From Cliona cf. orientalis (Eukaryota > Porifera > Demospongiae > Clionaida > Clionaidae): 64,000 bases of DNA. This document shows positions 48,201 to 58,390 of the stretch, one piece after another. Each line of letters starts with the position of its first letter. Within the stretch, counting starts at the first letter, position 1. The notes beneath the pieces are model-generated. The model ran no database searches. It saw only the letters and a list, made by a program, of their open reading frames with translations, and was not told the origin of the DNA. The translations under genes and the position numbers were made by a program. The DNA is taken from assembly GCA_963930775.1 (NCBI GenBank), contig OZ005701.1:5153669-5217668 (forward strand). Direction: 5' to 3'.

Positions 48201-51200
48201 TAAAAATTAACTCAAGAGTCCTGCTTTCATGTGCATAAAATTATTGCTTTATGGTAATAATTGGGAGCGAGCCTAAGTATTCTGTAGTTCTCGACATGCT
48301 AGCCTGGGTAAGGTAGGTGTAATCTGAGTCAGCAGAAGAGGCTTTAAATTTGAGAGGATACGTGTGATAACTCCTCCTGAGGGTAGCCTTCCTTCACGTA
48401 TCAACCTACATGTGGCGATGGCCATACCTTCAACCAGACCCACTAAGCTGCATACATACATGTACACACTGCAACATGCGAGCGCACAAGGTACATGTTG
48501 GCCCAAAAACATGCGAGCACACAGTCCCAGTGATGATAGACAGAGGTACATGTATGCTTTGGCCAATACTATGTGTACTCTTCCAGATTACATACCATGC
48601 AACCTGCATTGTAGGTACACCACTCAGCTGCAATGTTAAATTGTTGATGTGGGATTTTCCCCAAGAGTATCATGATCATTGTGTATTATTATCAGCTGAT
48701 TACTGGAATCATATGAATACTGAAACTTTTGACCATGTTTAGTCTACCCCTTATCGATACGGTGACATTCATCTTCATGACCAAGCAGTGACTCAACAAT
48801 AGCCTTGTTATACTATATACAACGAAAAATATTTTTCAGACGATCATTTTCTTATATAGTCCGTGTCCTAACCTGGAGAGCATAAAAGATGCGCTCTTAA
48901 TACAGGTTCAGAAGGCCCATGATAGGTCAGAATTGCAGTGCCGTATGCACAAACAAGGGTGGCCATAGAGATGCATTCTCGAAACCCCGCGTGTTTCGAA
49001 AGGCCTGCTAAGCAGGCCATCGAGCCTCGAGCGAAGCTAGAGATGAGGTCTGTTCTTCGTCATAGGCTGGTGGTAGATTCGACAGAGCGAGGACGTCGCT
49101 ATTGCAGTGGCAAGTTCGAGCAGCTGCTATTAACCTGCATCGAGGGGTATGGTCTACGAAGTAATACTAATAGGTTCAAAGTTCGTGCTGCTGCAGCTGT
49201 ATAGCTGGCATGCGCACTGTACTAACGATTGACTTACGTACAGTACAGCTAGGGAGATGAGATTTTCTGTGAGCTTTAATTCTGTGAATAACTCATGCAT
49301 ATTAGCCATTATTCCATGATTGTGACATACTTGTTTAGTGATATTATAATTATTTATATCAAGCACACTCTTAGTAGTCATGAATACTTTATGTTTAACA
49401 GTGATATAAAAATTGAAATCTGAATCTTGTGATCTAATTTTGTGCAATGAGCTTATCGTATTCCTGAATGCGATGGAGTGTTGCAACTAATATGTTATGT
49501 GGAGGTTCTGTCTAAGTCGATTACTGCTGTGAAGTGGGGATATACGTGTGCTAAGGAGTAGCTATACAATACACAATATATATATATGAAAGTGACGCTG
49601 TGCATGAGTGTGTGTGCATGTGCGAGCACTGAGCCTACAGTCATTGCCAACTGGCATTATTCTTCCTACCTGATCTGCAATAGGATCACTATCCTTATTA
49701 AAATTTTTCCTCTTATTTTATGATTGCCATGCTATCTAGAATAGCTAAACCTTTACTGTATGGACAGAGTTTAATGGGTTTCCCTAACAGTACCTTGAGG
49801 TGACAATTACTTGCAGGTACATTTTCTGCTATTTGGCCTTGAAACACATTTTGCTAGTACTAAATTTTGCGATTAGTATGCAGAAACGGTACAGGGTTGA
49901 CAAGTTCTAATGCTCTATAGCAATTTAGATCCTACTTGTAACAAATACAGTGATCTGATTGGTTGAACTGAAGTATCTATCCTTCATAAAAAACCTTGTA
50001 AGCCCCATAAAAAACCTTGTAAGCTCCATAAAAAGCCTGGTAAATTTTTTTGCCCATGGCTAGTTTGTTGCTAGGCATTTGTTTATATACAAAGCTTTTG
50101 GGCATAGTTGCTAGGATCTAAAGTAGTTAGACACTGTTTAGTCAGTTTCTACGTGATTTAGAAGACCTCAGGGCTCAGTAGAATCCTCGCTTCACTCGGA
50201 ATTCTACATACAGCCTTTCGGTCTTCTAATCACATCGAAACCTCCTAAACAGTGTCTAACTATTATATAGTGGGTATAGCTGATGTTAGCAGTTGCATTT
50301 TTGGGCCAACACGTGGAAATATCAACATAGGTACTAAGGTAATACAGTCATTGCGAGTTCATAAACATGCTTGGTCACAATCAATAGCAATGAATAGTGC
50401 AACCTTGAACCATGTGTATAGTCTACGCTCATTGTAGTTTCCATTGTCATGACCAAGCAGTGGCTTACATCGGCTTACATGTACATGTAAGCAATAGTGT
50501 CTTCTTTGCACATTTATAATTAGGGGGTGCATCATTTGTAACCAAAATTAATGATTCAGCTCTCAATTATTGCTGAGTGGCTTAATTAGTATGAGGCAGC
50601 TGGATAGTTTGGCTTTGTATCTCATTTATCTGTATGTATGTCTATCAAGCTTTGGAATACTATTTTCTATATGTGGCGTGCACATGTATGCAGTTTCACT
50701 GTTATCAGGTTGGTTCAGTGCACAAATCCTTATCATGTCTTCAAGAAACTGATCATGAAATTCAAATACTTCATGTAACCTTTTTCTGGCTCACGCTGTA
50801 GTTGCCTTCTTCACAGATAGGAACTCCTCCTTCAACGTTTATTGTATTCTACCTTACTATATTGTAGCAAGCAAAGCTAATGAAAAAAAGGATAAATTTC
50901 ATTGTTAGTGAGAACTTTATTCACTGAATACTACAGTCACAATAACATACCGTATGACCGGAAATATTGGCGGGAATTAAATTTGGCAGTTGAGCCCCAA
51001 ATCACTATTGCAAGAGATTTAATTTGGTGGTTCGGTACAGGATCGCCATACATATATGTGCAAGTAGGAAATTTTGGCGGATTTTACCAAATTTAATTCC
51101 CCGTCAAAATTTCCGGCTATACGGTAGCTACTTTTTCTTTCCTATGACCAGTAGCATGTACGTATGCACTCCAACTCACTTAGCCGTCCATAACCGCAGA

Positions 51201-54200
51201 TTGCAGGCTTCTCAGCTCGACCGTCGTGAATATCTTTTGCACTGCACGTGTTTGATCTCCACGTACTTTCGTGGACTATACCATGATATTGGGCGTGCCC
51301 ATACTTCCTGTACCTACTTTAATTGAATTTTTGAACTAATGAGCTTATTAAGAAGCAATTACGCTTGTGTATGGGCACAATGCCTTTAACAGTACAATGC
51401 CATCCTCATAAAGGGTACCCTACCTGTGTAAGATTGCCTATTGGCGCAGTATGCATGTGCAGATGGAAGTGGAACAAACTTTGAACCAATTATGGCACAG
51501 GCTGGCCACACCCCTCACTGTATATCAACAGCAGCTGCTCGAACATATCCTTCTAAAAATTTGGCATGAGAATAATCATATTACTCGAGCTTTGCTGAAT
51601 TTTTAATATTCAACATTCCATCCTCATGCATATTTCTATTTCCATTTATGGCATATACGCTTGATGCCCTTTGCCAAAAAGTAATCAATCATTTGGTAAA
51701 GGGTGATGAATGATTAGATAAAGTTTAGTATGCATAAGCTATTAATAGTAAGCTCACACACTCAGAAAAATTGAAACGGTATCATGCTGCATGTCAATCC
51801 CTAGTACAGTGTGCATGCACTCACGAAAGCTGCACAAACTGAACGTGTTGTGTAGACCACACCCATCGATGCAGGCAACTGCTCGAACCCACCACTAAGA
51901 AGCATACAATGGCGACGTTCCCGAGTATTGAATCTACCACCAGACTATTTACAGGCATGACAAAGAGCAGACCTCTCGAAATGTGTGGCGCTTGCTCTGA
52001 GAATGTGTCTCTATGGCCACCCTTGTTTGTGCACACGGCACTACAATTCTGACCAATCATGAGCCTCCTGAACTTTGTGGCAGAAGCGCATCTTTTGTGC
52101 CCTTTAGGCACCTCTGTATTGCAGAAACATTCTATGGAATGAATTTTTGCCAACACAGTACATGTAGATTAATAGTTACCGTAGTTATCTCCTGTATACT
52201 GTTTAACAGTGGGCAAAGAAGTCACAGTTAAAATTTCCCTAATGAGAGCTAGCAGATGGTGAAATTTGGTATCAAAAAATACTGTAATTGTAGAAAAATA
52301 CTGTGCAAGTAGATAGTCACTGTGAAGGAATAGCCAATACCAGTTCATCACGATATTTTTTATTCTTCTCGCGGCATAGTCCATTGCATCTATGTTCTTG
52401 TATTGCTACTTCCTGAACACTGTCTGGTTTGCACTTCAAGCAAGCATTGGTGCTTGTTTGAGGATAATAGAAGGCGAACGCTGATGTCTCATAACTGAAG
52501 TACTGCCTCCTTGGGACACATTTTATAGCATATCGTATTTTCAAATCTATTGATTCTTTCGATGTAAAAAATTCTTCTTTAATCTGTCCACTTGGGAGGA
52601 GTAGTTCTTTGTGGTCAAATACATGTATACCTGGCCGAGTACAGAGGCTTGGGTAGTGTTCCAGCTCCTGATCGTGTTTTGTGCACACAATGACAACATA
52701 GCAGATTTCATAGCGGTATCTCAATGTTCCTCCAATCCGAAGGAAAAGTGCTCGATCGCTGATATCTGCAATGTCGGTGCGAGATTCCTGGTAGCACCTC
52801 AGTAGATCTTTGAAGCCAATGATGAATCCATAATTGCCATATGGTGATGCTGGTAACTGAGACATAAATGGGGAGACAAAAACACGGTTTGAACGAAGAG
52901 TGGTAGCAACTGAGGCAAATTCTTTGCTACGTAGCTGAGCATCATCCGATTGGTACCACAGGTGAGTGTCCACTCCCCACCAGGATAGGTTGCCTTCTAT
53001 CACCCTCTCACCATGCTCAATTTTTCGGAATTCATTACCTGAGACTTTCTTGTAAGTCCCTTTCTGTTCAGAACCATCATAAACCTTTCCAAATTTTGGT
53101 TTGGGCTTGAACAAATACTTGGACTGACGTATGTCCCCTGCTTGCTGTGAGTGAGTTGCATGTCTAACATTGACAATAGGAATGGTTGTTTTTTCTCTTT
53201 CATCAAATATTGGAGGTTGTTTCAGTGGTGAGGCAACTTTGCTCCACCCATTTTGAGGGTAAGTGCCATCATGGGTAATAACCGTGTACTCTCCAGGAAA
53301 GAATACTTCTTTACTGTGAAAATCACTAATGTAATAATATTATGGAATCAACATAAAGTGCAGCAAACAATTTTTATAGTTTGCATTACCTTTCTTCGAC
53401 AGTAGCACACTCAGCCATTTCTCATCTAGGGAGTAATAATAATGATATTATTATAATATCACAAACACTGCAGGGATTCCCTAAACACTAGAGTTCACTA
53501 GAGCATGTACCCGCACATTGCATCTGCATCCTGCAGTGTATCTATATCTACACACTGCAGCAAGCAAAAAGCATGTACATAGAGATGCAGTTGATAGGCA
53601 TGGACAATGCTCTTCCAAAATAAGGATACGCAGCATGCATGATAGTATACATACATGTATAATTATACAACTTACCTGTAAATTTTATTTACTTCTTGGG
53701 TCTACATTTGCATAATCAACAAGCCCTCCTTTTATACTGAACATTTGCCTGTGGGATTTTCCCCCAAAGCAGCACTGTCATTATGAATACTGAGTGCTTG
53801 ATCATATTATGTTTAGTCTACCCCTTATCATTAATCACCAGCATGACCAAGCAGTGACTCAGCACTAGTGAACTAGCCCCTTTGTGGTATAATAATTATT
53901 ACCTTGAGGTGACGATTATTTGAAGGCACATTTTTCTGTGATTTTGCCTTGGAACACATACTTGTGCAGGGTTTTATACAGGATTTTTTCCCGGGGGGGG
54001 GGGGGGGGGGGGGGAATACAATCAATGGTAATACTATCACAGCGTGCGTAGCATGCCCAGACTAGTAGGGGGTCTGGGGGCATGTCCCCCCAGGAAAATT
54101 TTTAATTTTATAACCTCTGAGACTGCTTCTGTTGGCTTCTGAGACCACATCTCAGTTTGGTTTATTACTGCACATTTTCACCTTTTTCATGACATATCTT

Positions 54201-57200
54201 ATGGGCATAGCCACCCATTGATCAAAATTTGCACCTGGTTTGTGGGATGTATCTGCAGCATAATCAGCACATGCTCTGTCATCAACATACCCATGCAAGC
54301 TTGCAAAAGTCTAGTTTATCAGTAAGGCAATACCAGTAGTTGATTTTAGTTGGTAGAGAATTTTCAGTGAGTTGAGTGGAGCTAGATATATATTCAGACT
54401 CAGCTAAGGAGTCAAACAGGCGCATTTCTCTTTAATTCTAGCTAGCAATAGGCAATGTGTTGTGCATTAAGCTATCAATGGCTGTTATTAGCAAATAATA
54501 TTATTATTACTATAATATATTATTATGGCAGTTTTCGGGGGGGGGGGGATCCCATGGTTTCCCTCCCCTCTAAATAAAACACTGCTTGTGAGTACTAAAC
54601 TTTGCTATTAGTACACAGAAACAGTACAGGGTCAATATGCACATATACATACAAAATTTCGCCAATTGCACCACCTGCCCTGCTCTCATTGGCTAAAATT
54701 TTATCATGCAAATTTTGTTCCCGTGTTGAATATTGCATACTTGACATGGCAACCTTTACTGCATTGGCGAAGTTTTTTCCCATGAACATTTTCCCTAATA
54801 TAAAGATAGCTGGCCATAGGCTTAGTGGAATGTTTATCCAGTGAAAATTTTTCATGTATACGATAGTTATGAGGTATAAAACTTTGTGTTTTGGGGATAA
54901 TCCGCAGAAATATCAAGCATTAGTATACCCATAAAAATAGTCACTTTAAGGTAATACATGTTTGTGTGCACATGTACGTAGTTACCAGAGTATATATTAT
55001 GAATTCATAACATGCTTGGTCACTATCAATAGCAATGAATAGCGCAACTTCAAACATGTGTAGTTGGATCTACCCACTTTGAAGTTGTGTATCATGCATT
55101 GTCATGATCAAGCAGTATCTTCTAATTCTCTGGCACATTTATAATTAGGGGTTGCATTATTTGCAACCAAAATATGATTCAGCACTCAATTATTGCTGAG
55201 TGGCTTAATCAGTATGAGATAACTAGTCTGGCTTCATATCTCATTTTGTATATCGAACATAGGAATGCTATTTTCTGTATGTGGTATGCACATGTATGCA
55301 GCTGTACCAGCTGTTATCAGGTTGGCTCAGTGCACAATGCTCTATAGTACTGTACGAGAATACAATCACAATAGTATACTGGGGAGAACCCTGCTGTTAC
55401 ATCGATGTGTGTGTACTCAAAATAACTTTTTCACTAGGTTTGATATTCCATTGCTACAGTGTCATGTATTTACAATGATATTCAGTATACCCCTTTTTAT
55501 GCAAATTATGTGAGTCAAGCAGCAGTCGCACAAATTTTCATCACACCATAATAATGTTACAATGCATGAAACAAATAAAAAGCGTGTAAATTCTTTAATA
55601 GGCTTTTTTTTACCAATTAGCATTACGGTATCTAATTCCCCAGGACCATTGAGGTATACCCTCGACGGAACCCCTCCCGTAAGGCACGCCCTGCCCACTC
55701 TGTGGAGGATGGGCCCCAGAGGATCACCCGCTCCATGACAAAGACACAGAGTGCCACACTGATTGAAGGGCTGGAGGATGACCAGAAGGTCAAGAGGGTC
55801 GTCTACAGAACTGTGTAAGTGAAGGCCATAGTAATACTCTTGGTGGAGGTGTATTATTATGCTAGTCTGGCGTGCTAAACCCACCCTGTCCCATTCATCA
55901 TACTGAATGAGATTATAAATCTGGAGGTGGGCAAACTAATAGTAGATTGGCGGTATTTCTGTTATCAGTGTGCATCTTTTGTTCCTGTGTGCATGTATTA
56001 GGGGGAGGGCCCGGGAGCTATGCTTGTCCCTAGGCTTTCCTACTTTTTATAAAAATATTGAAAGGAGTACAGGGCATAGTTGGGAGTATTACACTGGTGG
56101 CTTCCTCCAGTAGTTTTGTGAGGATGGACCTTAATAGTTATCATGGTTGTGTACAAACTTGTGAGTATATTTTGCAAGTAGATTGAGGAAACTGACCAGA
56201 GTTTAGCTTGGGGTGGGGTCTGCCAAACTTAGCAAACCTACAATGTCATGTATGTACATGTAGTTGTATGTTGCCCTATTACCTAACAACAAATTATCTG
56301 GGACTATGAGTGTGGTCATTATTACCTTCCTGGTAAATCCTGTAGCCCCTAGGCAGCTACTGGTGGATGCCCTCAAGATGGTCTGGGGGTAGCTGAGTTT
56401 CTTGTTGTGGTGGAGTGGTTCACTATCAGCTTCCCCCAGAAACCCCTTACACACAACTGGCTTCCTCCAATAATTCAGAGCTTTTGTGAACTGATTATTG
56501 GTAGAATACAGTAGCTATGTGCTAATTAGAGACTGAAGACCTGTGCATATACCCTATACTCTGGTTAATAAGCGCAGTAAACAGAATGGTAGTATGCGCT
56601 TAATGAAGGATATGCTCTTACATAGCTAGGAATATAGCCAGCTCAATCGATTGAGTGCATTAGCATTTACGGCTGCCACTAGCGCTAAACTCCCTGGTGT
56701 AGCTCCTTCTTTTTAGCATGTTTAGAGTACTCCATCTAGTCACTAGTGTCTGCTGGATGCTCACAGCCATCGCTTATTCTTTCACACGTTTCACTTTCCA
56801 GCCAGTTGTTGAGGTCAAGGTCAGGGTTGATAGAATGCCACGTCTATTAAGCGTATGTGCTTTATAAACAATAGCTAATGGCGAGAAGAGAGCATGCACT
56901 TAATAGTGGAGTGTGCTTAATAATAAAAGTTTACGGTACATGCTTATACCCTGAGCGGCATGCTCACCATAGTTACCTAGGTAAGCACCCGTCATGGGCC
57001 TGGGATATAACTTCAATATGAAACTGCTACACTAACCCCTTAAAACAGCTACATTGGCACTTACCCGGCCCAGGAGTGGGCGCTTGCCTGGGACACTACT
57101 GTAATCGCGTGCACAAACAGCTGTGACTTAATGGCGTGACCTGTAATTATCTATGCATGGGTAATCAATCTAATTAGGTTTGTACCAAATGGGTCATCCT

Positions 57201-57750
57201 AACTGCAGTGGAAGTGTTCTCTATTCCTAGCTGAAACTTGATGAATACGATCACCCTCACATTCTAACCCAGACATCAATGGTATCTTTACGCCTCATTA
57301 AATTGTCTTCCATTTTCCAGGCGAACTAGGATCATATCTGAAGAAGATCAACTCCCCATTGAAGTGGACAGCTCTATCACCTACAATGGCCGCGCAATAC
57401 ACACCGTCGAACGAAGCTCTGACAAGGTCTACGATCGCGTGAGGGGTACCACCTGCCACCAGTGCCGGCAGAAGACCATCGACACCAAGACCATCTGTCG
57501 CAACAAGAACTGCCGAGGGGTGCGCGGACAGTTCTGTGGTCCGTGTCTAATCAATCGCTATGGAGAGGACCTCCGTGAGTCACTTCGGGACAACAGCTGG
57601 GTGTGTCCACCATGCAGGAAGATATGCAACTGTAGTTTCTGCCTTCCAAAGCGAGGGAAGCCACCCACTGGTATCATGATCCACCTAGCAAGAGAGGCAG
57701 GCTATGATAATGTTCACGAGTATCTCGATAAGAACAATTATGACTACTGA
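45282..57750 (+). CDS. CDCA7: CDCA7 homologue, intact, three exons
   Basis: Exons 45282-45532, 55644-55814 and 57321-57750; 852 nt, 283 aa. Introns are GT-AG, phases 2 and 2. The N-terminus has a helix ELQRLERIKENRKMLEELFP, then a basic, Ser/Gly-rich segment (PHKRNSRYSVR) and RITRSMTKT. Residues about 186-265 are the CDCA7 zinc-finger domain (zf-4CXXC_R1): CHQCRQKTIDTKTICRNKNC, GVRGQFCGPCLINRYGEDLR, WVCPPCRKICNCSFC, GIMIHLAREAGYDNVHEYL. In vertebrates CDCA7 recruits the remodeller HELLS to chromatin and supports DNA methylation; the Arg of CHQCRQ, the Gly of GVRG and the Arg of NRYG, positions hit in ICF syndrome, are kept. It is shorter than human CDCA7 (about 370 aa). The first intron is 10 kb and contains two opposite-strand genes. 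Confidence 0.93.
46411..46563. mobile_element. TIR element, CCGTAAATCACAAATATTTC type
   Basis: CCGTAAATCACAAATATTTC and ACGAAATATTCGTGATTTACGG (shortened) are inverted ends with TA on each side. The corresponding place in the duplicate block (about 28117, CACGTTATAGTATACACTAT) lacks the element. Confidence 0.8.
46691..47730 (-). CDS. Unknown-family paralogue 2 (two exons, 326 aa)
   Basis: Exon 1 is 47730-47702 (MAECVMMEQ), exon 2 is 47642-46691, with the same phase-2 intron position as paralogue 3. The frame also runs open through the intron, so an unspliced 343-codon reading from 47722 exists. The spliced form is preferred because both exon edges are conserved in the 53-kb and 35-kb copies. 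Core motifs: LFFPGEYIQTCSCPQNGW, KIEHNERVMRGNLSWWGVDT, SRYGDNGFVVNFRDLL, LFLRVGGTLRYCYEICYVVI, IKCAPTRQYSCYEIPAFAFY. The tail is Cys/His-bearing (HECGKYHYKCRKNA). It sits inside the first intron of CDCA7 on the other strand. Function unknown; no signal peptide or membrane segment. Confidence 0.75.
48881..49165. repeat. Left arm of a long-range inverted repeat
   Basis: ACAAACAAGGGTGGCCATAG, GGTGGTAGATTC and GCATCGAGGGGTATGGTCTA all recur in the opposite orientation at 51840-52105. The arms are diverged (roughly four in five bases by eye) and lie 2.7 kb apart. Confidence 0.7.
49770..50760. repeat. Duplicated upstream flank, copy 2
   Basis: It shares CCCTAACAGTACCTTGAGGT and ATGCTTGGTCACAATCAATA with 36.1-37.4 kb and 53.9-55.5 kb, but is diverged and lacks the G-rich portion present in the other two. 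Confidence 0.7.
50950..51124. mobile_element. TIR element, CCGTATGACCGGAAATATTG type
   Basis: Left CCGTATGACCGGAAATATTG and right AAAATTTCCGGCTATACGG are inverted ends flanked by TA. It belongs to the CCGTATAGCGG super-group. Confidence 0.75.
51840..52105. repeat. Right arm of a long-range inverted repeat
   Basis: Reverse complement of much of 48881-49165. It lies about 200 bp beyond the stop codon of paralogue 3, between genes 2 and 3. Confidence 0.7.
52317..53418 (-). CDS. Unknown-family paralogue 3 (two exons, 345 aa)
   Basis: Exon 1 is 53418-53390 (MAECATVEE), exon 2 is 53325-52317, intron GT-AG in phase 2. The first 70 residues (VFFPGEYTVITHDG, YPQNGWSKVASPLKQPP, TTIPIVNVRHATHSQQ) lie upstream of the first in-frame Met of exon 2. 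The body repeats the family motifs: KIEHGERVIEGNLSWWGVDT, PYGNYGFIIGFKDLLRCYQ, LFLRIGGTLRYRYEICYVVI, IKCVPRRQYFSYETSAFAFY. It ends in a Cys/basic tail (HRCNGLCREKNKKYRDE). No domain is recognised. It lies inside the first intron of CDCA7, opposite strand, about 4.6 kb from paralogue 2. Cytosolic location is inferred only from the lack of a signal peptide. Confidence 0.78.
53900..55540. repeat. Duplicated upstream flank, copy 3
   Basis: Closest match to 36.1-37.5 kb: CAGGATTTTTTCCCGGGG with a G run (53995-54014), GACTGCTTCTGTTGGCTTCT, TAGCTAGATATATATTCAG-like segments and ACATGCTTGGTCACTATCAA. It leads directly into CDCA7 exon 2, as copy 1 leads into the duplicate exon 2. Confidence 0.8.
55815..57320 (+). 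other. Second intron of CDCA7
   Basis: It contains a TIR-like segment at about 56560-56940 (GTTAATAAGCGCAGTAAAC and GCTTAATAATAAAAGTTTAC) and a repeat near 56960-57110 of the GGGCGCTTGCCTGGGA type. No other exon is seen. Confidence 0.55.
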
Positions 57751-58390
57751 TCTTATTCTGAAGGCGCTGGTCCTGTGAGTTTGGCATAGGGTATTTATGG
57801 TAATTATAATTATTATTATTCAGTTTATAGTTTTTTTTGTCAGACACACTTTAAAGCTTTATTGCTAGACCCTAGCTACCCTACTACCATGTGTCAGTTT
57901 CCCCGGAAGGATTGTATCATAACTGAAAATTATCTATAAAGGTTATTTCTGTTACACATTGGGCATCTGTAATAATTATGACATACTTTCACTTTCACAA
58001 GAGATACTGTGTACAGTCGTTATATTATTTTGCAAAAAAATATCATTGTCATGTATGTCACCATGCACTTGAAGTAACATGACATTGTTTGTTTAACTTA
58101 ATCCTCACATTCCTGCCTAATGCATGGAACAATCACATCGAGTATGCCTGCAATGTTGTAGCATTAACATTACCAACTGCTGGTATTGTTCGTGGAATCT
58201 CATCATTGTGCCAAAGTGGCTGAGCCAGTCTTGTTGGGATACAGACAGACAACTCGTGCACCAAACAACTAACACAACATCATGTCTTTGTACAAAGTCA
58301 AGTAATAAGTGAACAGGAGTACCTCTTACATACAACAAACACAATTATCTCACACGGCAAAACTTTTAACATAGCTAAACTATCACTGTG

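Larger units (their letters stand above)
47731..52316. other. Repeat-rich spacer between paralogues 2 and 3
   Basis: It contains a flank repeat (GTGGGATTTTCCCC, ATGACCAAGCAGTGACTCA) at about 47920 and 48650-48810, shared with 53745-53875. It also holds a second copy of the upstream-flank duplication (49.77-50.76 kb), a TIR element (50950-51124) and two inverted arms at 48881-49165 and 51840-52105. No gene is supported. Confidence 0.6.

Noticed and set aside
48938-49204. 88-codon plus-strand frame
   Set aside because: It lies in the left arm of an inverted repeat, and the right arm does not preserve the frame.
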